Below are positions 22,401-32,899 of a stretch of DNA of 64,000 bases, piece after piece. Origin of the DNA: Clarireedia homoeocarpa (taxonomy: Eukaryota > Ascomycota > Leotiomycetes > Helotiales > Rutstroemiaceae); NCBI GenBank assembly GCA_001465935.1, contig LNKV01000064.1, positions 71,418 through 135,417 of the forward strand, written 5' to 3'. The translations under genes were made by a program, and so were the position numbers. Numbering within the stretch: position 1 is the stretch's first letter; each line of letters starts with the position of its first letter. The notes under the pieces were generated by a model that worked only from the letters and a program-made list of their open reading frames with translations, was not told where the DNA came from and made no database searches.

Positions 22401-23926
22401 TTTTTACAAACTGGCGAAACTCTTCTCCTCAGACTCATTGATGATTTCCTGCTCATTACTATCAATCCCATGCATGCTAAACGCTTCCTACAAGTTATGC
22501 ATGATGGCATACCGGAATATGGCGTCACTGTGAATCCTGAGAAGACACTTACGAATTTCGAGGTTTGCATTAATGGGAGGAAGATAAAGAGATTGGTCGG
22601 GGAGCAGCGGTTTCCTTATTGTGGGAATTTAATCGATTTGAGAAGTCTGAGTATTTCGAGAGATAGGGAGAGGAAAAAGGATTTGGGTGAGTTGGGGGAT
22701 ATTCGTGCGATGTGAAGTGCATGGACGTTGTTGCTAACTGGGAAAATAGCGATTGAAGATTCTCTCACGGTAGAATATTCAAGAGCTCAGGGTAAGACGT
22801 TTCATCGAAAAGTTATAAGTAAGCTTTTTTCTTCCTTGTCTTCCTTTCATGGTTTTGTGCGCATATTTCTCGTTACTGTCGTCGCTATTCAATCTCTTCA
22901 CCTCACCTATCACTATCACTATCACCACCAAAATTTATCCACAACCATTGAGTATTTCATTTTACCGGTTATGTATCAAAACAAATACAAAGCTGTCACA
23001 TACGACCATAGATCAAGGAGAACTGGGCATCCCGTCCGCTCTGCCATACACAAGCCTTGAATCGGTGGATTAGTAGTTGGGTGGGTGACCACCAGCGAAT
23101 CCCCACTGTTGTATGTGTTTTTTAGCCTTTTTTGATCTAGCAATCAATCAGCAGCTTATGGTTTATCTCCTTCCGAAATTTCATTTCTCCAAATTTCCCT
23201 TCTTTATTTTCTCTCTCTTGTTTATTTTTTCCCTTTCTCACCGTTCTTCTATTCTCCCCTCTTATTCCCTTGTTACCCTATCCCCGCCACCCTTTCTTCC
23301 CTTCACCCCTCCCCTCGCAAACCCCACAAAAACCTAACCAACTAACCCGCCGCCCCCTTCCAGATTCATTCCATATTCAATCCCACCCCATGTACTTCGA
23401 TACCTCGCACAACTCCCTGGACACCGTACACCATAATCTCTACTCCGCGTTTACCGAAACCGCCACGAAAATGCTCGCGTATGTTAGGTCGTTGCCGGTG
23501 AAGAAGCGGCCGAGGACCGGGGTGGTGAGGCGCGCGCTGGTGGAGTGTTTGGACGTGGCGTGGAGGGCTTGTTGTCGCGGAGGGAAGGGAAAGGGAAGAG
23601 ACGGGGGACAGGAATTCACCTGCTCAGTAAGTAAAAGAGATGTAAGAAGACTAGGCATCGGTGCTTTTTTGGCGGTACTGCGGAGGAAACCAACGGGGTA
23701 TAGGGGGGCGATTGAGTGGTTGGAGGGGACAAGGAGAGCGGAGGGTTTAGGGTTAGGGTTAGGGTTAAAATTGAGATTGGGGGGCAGTGCGGGTGTGGAT
23801 GTGGGTGGGAAAAGGAAAAGCCGGGGAAAAGGGAAGAGAAGACAGGGGAAAGTAAAGGAGGCTCAATGGAGAAATGGAAGGAAATGGGAGAGTGATGAGG
23901 GAAGGGAAAGGAGAGAAAAGAAATAA
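19433..23926 (+). CDS. TERT: Telomerase reverse transcriptase (TERT), 1196 aa, nine exons
   Basis: Catalytic protein of telomerase: copies the RNA template to extend chromosome ends. Exons: 19433-19864, 19915-20233, 20283-20489, 20534-20880, 20938-21279, 21329-21787, 21834-22686, 22750-22818 and 23364-23926; every junction is in phase. Start ATG at 19433 (MHGKRKRNLVD). Landmarks in order: GQ/TEN block spanning intron 1 (DIVDFAIWLLFQKSKSINGR); T-motif region near residue 300 (FVRNRMLYGKASLNARG, then RYPYVKNTS); RT motifs 1-2 near 650 (LGFSQIRLLPKETGVRPILN); motif A near 740 (VDVQAAFDTIP); motif B' near 865 (EGIPQGSVVSSLLCNYFYAD); motif C near 902 (RLIDDFLLIT, the catalytic Asp pair); motif E (YCGNLIDL). 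The thumb resumes after intron 8 (FHIQSHPMYFDTSHNS). The last 60 residues are Gly/Lys/Arg-rich. Intron 8 (22819-23363) is 545 nt, ten times the others (44-63 nt), and contains a 5S rRNA gene. Confidence 0.96.
22998..23116 (+). rRNA. 5S rRNA: 5S ribosomal RNA gene, 119 nt, nested in TERT intron 8
   Basis: Begins ACATACGACCATAG and ends GAATCCCCACTGTTGTATGT, the standard ascomycete 5S ends. The near-invariant block TTAGTAGTTGGGTGGGTGAC, followed by CACCAGCGAATCC, lies at about 23067-23100. Helix I is perfect: 22998-23006 pairs with 23108-23116 (one G-U). Helix II is intact: TCAAGG (23013-23018) pairs with CCTTGA (23055-23060). That pair differs from the GGTGTGG/CCACACG-type pair I recall for other fungi, but both sides have changed together, which suggests a working gene rather than a decayed copy. 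Dispersed 5S genes are normal in filamentous ascomycetes. It lies wholly within the intron, on the TERT sense strand. It could still be a variant-type 5S or pseudogene with changes in the internal promoter. Confidence 0.92.
23118..23123 (+). terminator. RNA polymerase III T6 terminator of the intronic 5S gene
   Basis: Six consecutive T on the sense strand start two bases after the mature 5S 3' end. This is the expected position and length for a Pol III terminator and further supports an intact gene. Confidence 0.8.
23744..23767 (+). repeat. Telomeric-type TTAGGG tandem within TERT exon 9
   Basis: Three perfect TTAGGG units (23747-23764) plus a trailing TTA, preceded by GGT, all in the TERT reading frame. 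They are translated as alternating Gly-Leu at about residues 1137-1144. The flanking tail is G-rich as well (many GGG and AAG codons). Confidence 0.93.
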
Positions 23927-24718
23927 TATACGTTATGGGAGGTATGTTGAGGCAATTGTATGCACCTCACCTCTTTCTCCCACGCCAGAACAGTCAAAAA
24001 AGGCAGTTCAGTTCAAATAAGTTCAATTCGGATTAATTCAATTCGTTTTCGTTTCGAGTACTTCATTGAACATCATATTAATTCAGTGTAGTAGTGTAAC
24101 TAACCCATCTTGTCCTATCCTATCCTCTCCTATCCTATCCCATCCCATCCCAGCCTATCCAGTCCTGTCGAAGCATTTATCCAATCATACATTTATCCCA
24201 TCCCATCCCATCCTATACAACTAAACCCCTCTCTATCCATCCCCAACTCCGACCCTGACCCTGACCCAATCATTCAATCAACTCCCCGGGACCGTCCATC
24301 CGTTTATTCATCCATCCTAATCCAGCCTGCTCTGCATCATATCGTATCGCATCGTATCGTATCGTATCACATCAATATCTGATAAAACAAACACACGGCA
24401 GCATATTGCCGAGTGCTTTTAGCTCTTTATCAACCAACACCAGAGCAAATCAAAGAGTAAGGTATAGTATAGTAAGAGCGCCAGATGGCACTCAACTGCT
24501 ATACCGTTTTCTTCTATATCCCACGACTGAAAACTCGTATCTTGTGTGTAAATGTTCGGAGTATCTGTGCAGGCAGTATCCGATCTTTCGTCTGGTGAGA
24601 TATATACTTCGTTGATAACGAGGACCACCTCTTCATTTCTTTTTTTTTTCTTCTTTTCTTTTGTCTTCCTTTACACACATCCACCCATCCATTACACAGC
24701 CCACCCTACCCTGCCCCC
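23927..24718. other. Intergenic spacer between convergent TERT and Zn2Cys6 genes, 0.8 kb
   Basis: It contains pyrimidine-rich CATCC/CTATC and ATCGT short repeats (about 24110-24370) and no gene I can support. It probably holds both 3' untranslated regions. Confidence 0.5.
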
Positions 24719-27370
24719 TCACCCATTCCTCCCTAATTCAAACCCCCCTAGAACCGATGACCCGTGCGGCGGCGGCGGCGGCGGCTGGGACTGCCCATAC
24801 GTAACACCAAACCCGCCCGTCTCCCAATTTATATACGCAGGCAAGTGGCCCGTCGCAGCCGCCATCGCATCATCGATAATCGGCACACGATGATTAACAA
24901 AAGTACCGATCATGGGGCCGGAAACCTGCGGGAAGCTATCGGCCGGCTGGACTTTCCACGGGGAGTGCACGTGGTCGCCTTGTAGCCAGAAGTCGATGAC
25001 GTTGCCCATGTTGGACTGGGAGGCTTCGAGGCCGAAGTCGATGTCCGTGATGGTAGGGACGAGGGGCTGGGGGTGGATTTGTTGGGGGCCTGCAGAGGTG
25101 GTGGATGGAGGGGGGAGGGAGGATTTAGGAGGGTGAGAGGTGGATGTTGAGGGTGGAGGATGAGGGTTCTGTGGCGTGGGGTCGAGGATGCCGACGATTT
25201 TGACGAGTTGGAAGGCGACTTGGGTGAGAATGACGAAGAGGGGACAGAGTCGGACATTGTTCATTGCGGCGATGATATCGAGGATGACTTTTTTGCGGGT
25301 GAGGTCTTCGGGGGTATCGGGTTCGTCGCTGGGACGGGCAAGGAAGTCAAGGGCAAGGACGAAGACGCTGTGGTAGATGTAGTAGGGGTCTATCCAGGTG
25401 ACACCGTTGAACTGCCCGCTGAGGATTAGTTGGTGGACGATTAGGACGGCTTGTTTGGAATAGTGACCGCATGAAGAGCTGAGCTTAAGTTCTTCTTCAT
25501 CAAGGTCTTGTGAACGGACATGCTTTCCTAGGCGTCGGGCTAGTTGCACGGCGACTTTCCGGAGGATAAATGGTCGGGTAACTAAGGCTTGTGTGAGGTG
25601 GAATTGTAGATGAAGAAGTAGAACTGCCCGCCCGTGTACGGGTGAGAGTGACTGAAGTTCGGGTCGAAGATTCGGAGGAAGGCTGTGGTGCCATGAATCG
25701 AGATCTAATAAAAGCTGCATGGCAACTCGGATTTTTGATTGTTCGCTAAGGTGACTTGTCGACGAGGGATACATCTTTCTTCTAATTTCAGACATTAATT
25801 TCATCAAACGAACCATGTGTTCAACATATCCTTGAGGAACACATGTACCGCCATCCAAGATATTCTCATCCGGAAACCTGACACTTATTTCGGTGTCATC
25901 TATCGCGCATGGTCTACCGAGGATAGTGCATTGATTTTGCTCAAAGAGATAAATCGTCCACCACACCCTCCGCCGCACCTCCCTCTCTATTGGGTCGAGC
26001 GATTCCGTCGCCCCTTCACGATGCATGCCAAGATTCATCGCCATTCTTGATGCGGCGCCTAGCATCATGAAGGCAGTGTTTCGTTCGGAAAAGTTATGTT
26101 GGTGTAATTGGAGTAGAAGTAGCGCTTGGATATTGACCAAGCTACTTGAACTTAGTAATTGATATACTCGTGATTCTACCCATTCGACATGGCGACGCTG
26201 GGGTTCCACGTATGAATCTTCATGCTGCTCTAGAGCTTGAGCTCCCAGGACCAATGCCATCAGGACGCAGCATAACCATCCGGCTTCGAAGTCTTGCTGT
26301 AATAAATTCCGTTGACTCCACATTATTTCATATCGCTGTTGAAAAGAGCCACGATGGAACAGCATAAAGTTCGGATGCACGCGATCGAAAAAAGACTCAA
26401 CCAAGACATCGGCCACCTCTTTATCAGGTAAAAGCAAAGATAGAGGTGACTTCCCCGACTGATCTTTGCTCGGCACAACTGAGATCACGTGAGAGCGTAC
26501 CTGCATGCGGTTGTTGTTCTGCTCGAGATCCGCGGGACCTGGGGCAGTATGCTTTTCCTCGGCGATTTTTGGTTCCAATGCCTTACTCCATCTCGACCGA
26601 GCGAAGTCGGAAGATAATTTGAGGCGCTCATCGTCGGGCTGTGCGGCCCTCAATGCCGCATTGTATTCCGCCACCATTTTGCGACAGGTAAGCACAAAAC
26701 CAAAACTCGACGAAGGGCCAATATAATGAGATTGGCCTCCTTGCGGAGTTGGCACCAGTCGTTCCTCAGTCGCAACTGGCGTCTTTTCCGTGGCAGCCGG
26801 TTCTTCCTTCATTTTCTCCATTTTCTCGATTCCATGCGGGCTCTCCTCTGAGTGGAGGAGCGGGGATGTGGCGAGCGCGGCTGGCACTTTGTCAAAGACA
26901 TCTTCCACTCGATAGTCGCCACTGAAATCCTGTATGGCAATTCCCCGAGCTGCAGCAATTTCGTATAAAACATCGACATTGGTGGTGTCGTGATCTGGGT
27001 AGAGACCTTTTACTAAAGCATCCAGCACGCGATAGCGAAGACTCAAAGTTTCCACGCTTCCATAAATTCGCGTCTTTCGAGGTAGGGTTGATTCACAATC
27101 CACGCCCGCGTCCAAGCAATTCCGGCAAGCTTCCTGGCCATCTGAATTGGAAGATCGTGAACATCGGATTCTCCGCTTCTTACATCTGTCACAAGAGACC
27201 AGGGCTCGACGACGAAGGTGATCGGGGATTCGCACCTTGCCGGGCCGTTTCCTCTTAGATGGGTCCATTGAAGAGGTCGGGGTCGGGGTCGGGGTCGAGG
27301 TCGAGGTCAAGGTCGACCAGTCTTGGTGGGGTGTCTTATTTGGCGTCAGAGGACTGGAGAAATTGTACAA
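24719..27370 (-). CDS. Zn2Cys6 fungal-specific transcription factor, 883 aa
   Basis: Single long exon. The zinc cluster is complete: Cys60, 63, 70, 82, 85 and 92 (C-x2-C-x6-C-x11-C-x2-C-x6-C), preceded by a basic region (KRKRPGKVRIPDHLRRR) and followed by a short linker and dimerisation-like helix (YGSVETLSLRYRVLDALVKGL). The fungal-specific TF domain occupies about residues 320-640, with the typical MLGAASRMAMNLGMHRE and EREVRRRVWWTIYLFEQ stretches. The C-terminal 200 residues are Pro/Ser-rich and end in a Pro run coded by GGC-type repeats at 24770-24785. The start may be Met1 (27370) or Met35 (MDPSKRKRP); the first 34 residues are Thr/Pro low complexity. It is divergent from an MFS transporter gene across a 3.1-kb spacer, a common regulator-transporter arrangement. 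The target pathway is unknown. Confidence 0.9.
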   Translation of the reverse strand: MYNFSSPLTPNKTPHQDWSTLTSTSTPTPTPTSSMDPSKRKRPGKVRIPDHLRRRALVSCDRCKKRRIRCSRSSNSDGQEACRNCLDAGVDCESTLPRKTRIYGSVETLSLRYRVLDALVKGLYPDHDTTNVDVLYEIAAARGIAIQDFSGDYRVEDVFDKVPAALATSPLLHSEESPHGIEKMEKMKEEPAATEKTPVATEERLVPTPQGGQSHYIGPSSSFGFVLTCRKMVAEYNAALRAAQPDDERLKLSSDFARSRWSKALEPKIAEEKHTAPGPADLEQNNNRMQVRSHVISVVPSKDQSGKSPLSLLLPDKEVADVLVESFFDRVHPNFMLFHRGSFQQRYEIMWSQRNLLQQDFEAGWLCCVLMALVLGAQALEQHEDSYVEPQRRHVEWVESRVYQLLSSSSLVNIQALLLLQLHQHNFSERNTAFMMLGAASRMAMNLGMHREGATESLDPIEREVRRRVWWTIYLFEQNQCTILGRPCAIDDTEISVRFPDENILDGGTCVPQGYVEHMVRLMKLMSEIRRKMYPSSTSHLSEQSKIRVAMQLLLDLDSWHHSLPPNLRPELQSLSPVHGRAVLLLHLQFHLTQALVTRPFILRKVAVQLARRLGKHVRSQDLDEEELKLSSSCGHYSKQAVLIVHQLILSGQFNGVTWIDPYYIYHSVFVLALDFLARPSDEPDTPEDLTRKKVILDIIAAMNNVRLCPLFVILTQVAFQLVKIVGILDPTPQNPHPPPSTSTSHPPKSSLPPPSTTSAGPQQIHPQPLVPTITDIDFGLEASQSNMGNVIDFWLQGDHVHSPWKVQPADSFPQVSGPMIGTFVNHRVPIIDDAMAAATGHLPAYINWETGGFGVTYGQSQPPPPPPHGSSVLGGFELGRNG

Positions 27371-27440
27371 ATGGGATTAATGAAGGTGTTGATCATCAGG
27401 CTTTGGGGAAAAGCTTGTATGGTGGCTAGGCAGGCGTAGT

Positions 27441-27483
27441 GTAGTATGTAGTATGTAGTATGTAGTATGTAGTATGTAGTAGT
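27441..27483. repeat. (GTAGTAT)n array, about 6 units
   Basis: 7-bp unit, seen directly, about 70 bp upstream of the Zn2Cys6 start codon. Confidence 0.9.
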
Positions 27484-27739
27484 AGGTATGGATTATGGAT
27501 CAGTGATTAGTGTAAAGTGGTTGGTTGTACGTTAGCCTTTAAACCGGGTATCTGTCTCTCGGGGTCTGGGTCTGGGTCTAGGTCTAGGTCTGACGATGTG
27601 GGTGGTGAGATGGGGGGTGGTGTGGTGTGGTGTGGTGCAGTGTGGTGGTGGGCGATCATTCAACAACGCAGGATAGATAATTCATGAGGCGTGTAAGTTG
27701 GTCCCAAGGACCGCGGATCATGGATGAAGAAGGATGAAG

Positions 27740-27792
27740 GATGAACGATGAACGATGAACGATGAACGATGAACGATGAACGATGAACGATG
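27740..27792. repeat. (GATGAAC)n array, about 7 units
   Basis: 7-bp unit, nearly perfect, seen directly in the divergent promoter region. Confidence 0.9.
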
Positions 27793-28369
27793 TGGTGAGG
27801 GATGAATGATGAATGGTTTGAAGTTTAAAAAGCCGGTTGCTTGGTTGAGCTCGAGGATTCGTCTAACGTATCTAAGAATAAGGTTACAGCAAAGTCTGGT
27901 AGAGGGAAGAGGAAGCAGCTGGTGTAGATTGGTCGCTTGGTCGCTTGATCGCTTGATTGCTTGATTGCTTGTCTATTGGGAGTAGACTTGTCTATCGGGA
28001 GTAGACTTTGATTGCTTTCTATTGGGAGTAGACTTTCCAGCTGCCCGTTCCAGCCAGTTGTTCCCACTGGACAGCGGCTAGTGGTCAGTGAGTGAGCAGT
28101 TTTTGAGTGCAAATTGGCAGGACTTGGGGGTACCCATACGCATTAAGCATCCCATGAGCCACTCATTACCCATCCAGACCGTTTAACTGTGCGTGCACCG
28201 AAGGGGGTGAGCTGGGACAGGGAAGGGAGTGGGGTTTGGATTGATGACGGTGGGCGTTGGTGTGGCTGCTGATTGGATCCTGGCACTCGTACACTATGCA
28301 CACTGATGTGTAGTTGTACATACGGGCGTGCTGGAAATCATCTCGCCAGTCTCACGGGAGAAGAGCTGG

Positions 28370-28462
28370 GAATCTGGGAATCTGGGAATGGGGAATAGGG
28401 GCATTGGGGTATGGGAGCATCGAGGGCATCGAGGGCATTGGGGCATTGGGGCATTGGGGCAT
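28370..28462. repeat. GGGAATCT and GGCATTGG 8-bp arrays
   Basis: Two adjacent short tandem arrays with imperfect copies (GGGAATCTGGGAATCT, then CGAGGGCAT and GGCATTGG units). Confidence 0.8.
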
Positions 28463-29140
28463 TGAAAAGTACTATACCAAGAACTGGATTGCACTCACTG
28501 CACAGCTGCCATCAACCACAGAACGAAATATCAGGTGCGCCTGTGCTGCAAATCCTTACTTATATGATAGTATTGATTCACAGACCATCAAATACAAGTA
28601 CGAAGTAGTTCTACTGACCGACTACTTTCTCCAGAAATGGCCCGCGCGCCATCGTCCCATTGTCCTATGGCCCATCCAAGTCCTTGACGTTTGCTAGCCA
28701 AACCTAACTACCCTCGTCGTCTAACTTAGGTCCCAGACAAAAGCTCCAAACTTCTTCTCTCGGTCCAATCGGGCGGGGGAAGATACTTTATACTTTGTAT
28801 TATTGTTTTCAATGACTAATAACTAAGGTTAACCTACGGTAGAACTATTACTGTCATATCTCTATCCCTATCCCTATCCCTATCTCTATCTCTATACCCT
28901 CTACCCTCGACCCTATACCTCAAGACTCGCCACAAAAGCCTACCCGGGCAAACACTCGACACTATGCTTCGATGCGGTAGTAATTGACGAGATGAAAATT
29001 AAATAATTCGAATCAGAGGAGAAAGCGAAATAGTCGCATTGTTATTTCCGCCTGCTCCGGTTTGCTTCATCGAAAAGAAGAAAAGAAAAAGTACCGCGAC
29101 CCTTACCGACAGCTTGGGGAGGAAATATGCTAACCCCTGC

Positions 29141-29240
29141 CTCTATGCCTCCATGCCTCCATGCCTCCATGCCTCCATGCCTCCATGCCTCCGTGCCCAC
29201 CATGCCTCCATGCCTCCGTGCCCACCATGCCTCCATGCCT
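29141..29240. repeat. 8-bp array, unit CCATGCCT, with two ACCATGCCTCCATGCCTCCG higher-order copies
   Basis: About ten units, seen directly. The right part is duplicated as a block of about 30 bp containing GTGCCCACC. Confidence 0.9.
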
Positions 29241-30439
29241 GCCTCTCCTGGCCGGGCTGAATAACTCAGACTCCCAAAAAGCAATCATGATTTCTCATTC
29301 TCGCTGCTTTTACGCCCAACGGACCTTCTCGTCCCTTGGCAAACTCCAATTTACTCCACCAAGTGTGCGTTACCTTCTTAACTATCCTACATTTAACACG
29401 CATGAGCAAATCAAGCTCGCTCCTTGACAGTACTTCCCTAGCAGGCACTTGAGATCGATCCCCGCCGGCCTCAAATTAATTCAGAGGCTTCACCAGGAAC
29501 GCCCAGCTGCCGCAATAACAAGCTTACTTTGAGTTAGTCAAGTTATCGTCCTGTAAGTTACTTGCGGAGTATTGCTGTAGAGCAAAACTTGAAAAAAGTC
29601 TTGAGTAACATGTATAGCTGATATTGGCAAAATGACCTAGAGATCGAAGAAATAAAGGTAAAAAGGCTTGTCCATCCTGTCTCAACCCTGACATCCCCTA
29701 AACATCCTATCCTGTCCTCTAGATCCAACTGTTTGATCATCTCTGTTCGAGAACGGCTTCTCTTCTAACTATCGCTTCTGTACCTCGGGCGTACCTAGGA
29801 TACGAAGTATATTCCGTACCGCCTCATACATTCACTAAAGTTGGTATAACTCCACATAAAAAAGGCGATCCCACTCAAACTGACAATCCCCTTGTCTCGC
29901 CCTATTGCCAAATACATATCGGCACATTACCCATTGTTACTGTACCGTTCGCTTTGAATCCGCTTCACATATACTGTGCCTCGTCGGTCTCACTACACCA
30001 ATTCCTCGGGTCCTTTGAGATTGGATCGTCTCAAATAGGTATGTGAGATGCGTGGGTTGGCATGCCATCCCGGTTCTTGATTATCAATTCTAATCGTTGG
30101 GGAAAAGGTGCATACAGTATCCAGCTCTTCACACTCGTTATATAATACACTCGTTTTATCGCCGGGCCAGTCAGAGTCCAAAGTGTAAGAGACAATATGC
30201 TACTTGTACATGCAATTGTACAAACTTGAGAAGAGCATGAATAGTCTAACGTGTACAAGCTCACACTTCTTCATGATGAGCAGGTAGCTCGACTACCCCT
30301 TTCACTGTCGCAGCATCGCTTTCAGGCATAGTTCCGCCCAAAAAACTCCCCCCCCCTCCCCCCCCATTCATTCAGAGGTGTTCCATGTGTAATAGACTTA
30401 ATCGGCAGTTGAAGCACCTCGAATTGCCACTCGAACAAT

Positions 30440-32489
30440 ATGTCAACAAATAACTCCAACATCGATCAATTTGACGGTGAACCTCAAAAACTTTCCATCT
30501 GTGAAAAGGACGAGGACAGTAGTTCAACCGAAGTCAAACTTGATCCACGTGGATTTCCGTTGGTACCACAACCGAGTCAATTTAAAGACGATCCATTAGT
30601 GAGTGGTGGTTTTTTTCGCGTTTCGCCCGCTGTTACCGACCGACCCCCCTTTTCTCCATTAGAATATCATATACTGAGCATCCATCGATGATAGAATTGG
30701 CCAACATGGCTCAAATGGGCAGTTCTCATCCAAGTAGGCTTCATGGCCTTTCTTGGGCCTTACAATTCGGCTCTCATCAATCCGAGTCTGGTACTTCTAG
30801 CTGAAGCCCTGGATGTTGATCCTAAAACGGCGGCGTATGCTACCACAACATCTATCATTCTGGGAGGTCTCTCCCCGTTCATTTATACGCCACTCTCGAA
30901 TATCTACGGTCGTAGACCAATCACTCTTTTTGCTATTTTGTTGACGATCATTGGAGGTATTGTATCAGCACGGGTATCAACCTTCCCTGCTCTGGTGGGT
31001 ATGCGTGCCATTTGTGGTATTGGATTTGGTGGTATGATGTCGGTTGGTACATCATGTGTCAACGATATGTTCTTCTTTCATCAGCGAGGGGAGGCCACGG
31101 GGATTTACTCCGTTTTCGTCACAAATGGCGCTCACGTCGCTGCCATAAGTGAGTAGTATATCAAACCAACCATCCTTTTATACAACCCCCATCACTAACC
31201 AACCACTCCCTGTCCAGTTGGCGGCTACCTAGGACAATCATTGGGATGGCGATGGGACTACTGGGTCGGAGCACTCAGCACCTCTATCTCTCTCATCTTC
31301 GCCATCTTTCTCTTTCCCGAAACCCTCTTCTCCCGGGACCCCGTGTTCCTCTCCACCCGCACCCACACCCGCACCTACATGCAGCTGCTTTTCGATTTCC
31401 GCGGCAACGTCCTCCCCAACCGCTCACTCCGCCCATCGCATTTCCTCGAGTCCTTCAAAATGCTCAGGTACCCCTCCATCGTCTTCCCCTTCTGGTATTA
31501 CACCTGGGCCTGGACCTTCATCAATGTCCTCCCGGCTATCACGCTTGCTACCATTTACACCGAGTACTATAACATGACGAGCGGTCCGATCGGTGCTTGC
31601 TTGGGCGTTTCCTTGATGATTGGGAGTATCCTGGGGGAGTTCAGTGCGGGAAAAGCGAGCGATTATGTTATGTACAGGATGGCGCGAGCTCACGGGGATG
31701 TGAGAAAACCGGAATATCGACTATATCTCTGCGTTCTTTCGGCCGTGTTTATGCCCGCTGGGTTGATCATTTTTGGCGCGACGGTAGGGAGGTCCCATTA
31801 TGCGATTCCATTGATTGGCCTTGCTATAGGTATGTTGTTGATTTATTTCTGCATTTCTTGGGGTCTGGATCTGCCGATGAAGTTTCATCTTTCATTGATT
31901 CATACCACTCTTCACCATCTGAATTCTCCTACAAATCATATCTCTATCTCTTCGTAGCTGTTTCCGTATTGCCTGCATTACATATTTTTTTTTATTTTTT
32001 TTTTATTTTTTTTTTATATATTATTTTTACTCCACCAAAAACATACCGCATATCCACCTCCTCACTCTCCTCTACCCTCCCACTCCCACTCCCACTCCCA
32101 CTCCCACTCCCACTCCCACTCCCACTCCCCCGCCACAGACCCCAATACATACATTACGTATATTTCCTTACCTATCTAACCCATCCATCCACTCCACTCT
32201 AGGCGTCTTCGGACTCCAAATCGCATCGACGACGCTCTACAGCTACACGTCCGATTGCTACCGTGCGCAGACGCCCGAATCAGGCGTGCTCTTCAATCTC
32301 TCCCGCGGCCTGAGCTTCGTCGTCGGATACTTTGCGCTGCCGTTTGCGGACCGTGTCAGTTTTCTCTGGTCGTGGTTTACCTTTGCCGTGGTGCTGTTTG
32401 TGTTTTTTGCGCCCGTGGGGAGCTTGATTGTTTGGGGGGAGGCGTGGAGGGAGAGGTTGGGAACGCCGGGGTTTCATCGCTGGTTGTAG
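30440..32489 (+). CDS. Major facilitator superfamily transporter, 503 aa, four exons
   Basis: Exons 30440-30598, 30695-31148, 31218-31829 and 32203-32489; introns are 96, 69 and 373 nt and phases agree. The N-terminus is cytosolic and acidic (about 55 residues), ending DDPLNWPTWLKW, the usual lead into TM1 of fungal drug:H+ antiporter-type MFS proteins. Twelve membrane segments can be traced. The signature loop after TM2 is LSNIYGRRPITL; later segments include SFVTNGAHVAAIIGGYLGQ-type sequence and C-terminal WSWFTFAVVLFVFFAPVGSLIVW. The substrate cannot be read from sequence. Intron 3 is unusually long and consists of T runs and a CCCACT array; reading through it instead would truncate the protein after TM10. 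The Zn2Cys6 gene is its divergent neighbour. Confidence 0.9.
32072..32131. repeat. (CCCACT)n array within MFS intron 3
   Basis: About nine 6-bp units in tandem, seen directly; together with T/A-rich runs it fills most of the 373-nt intron. Confidence 0.9.
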
Positions 32490-32899
32490 GTGGGAGGGAG
32501 GGATGGGATGGGATGGGATGGGGTGGTTAGTTGGGGAGGAGGGAAATGAAATGGAATGGGATAGATATATTATGCGATATTAAATTAGCATTAGCATTAG
32601 CATTAGCATTAGTATCATGGAGTTCAGATTTTAATTTGAATATATATATTTTAATCGATCATATCTAATCCGCATCTATCCATCCATCCATCCATCCATC
32701 CACATTACATGATCTTGCTAAATTACACATCTACCCACTCCTCTCCTCTGCTCTGCTCTGCTCTCCCTTTCTACTATATTTCTTTCACCCTCTTCCTTAC
32801 TTTCTTCTTTCCCCTCCCTCCCTGTCTCTCCCTCCCCTTCTCTCTCTCCCCCTTATACCCATACTATACTCACAATCCCCCACCCGCACCCGCACATCA

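Larger units (their letters stand above)
27371..30439. other. Divergent promoter region, 3.1 kb, microsatellite-rich, no gene seen
   Basis: It lies between the Zn2Cys6 gene (minus) and the MFS gene (plus) and carries at least four short-unit tandem arrays. No open frame has motif support. The long ATG-distal region may include extended leaders of both genes. Confidence 0.5.

Noticed and set aside
21329..22686. Reverse transcriptase motifs as a retrotransposon
   Set aside because: T motif, GQ block, TERT-specific motif order, host-type introns and absence of integrase, RNase H or repeats all indicate telomerase, not a mobile element.
23627..23654. GTAAGT...CTAG inside TERT exon 9 looking like an intron
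   Set aside because: It would be 28 nt, too short, and the sequence reads through as VSKRDVRRLG, which fits the conserved TERT thumb.
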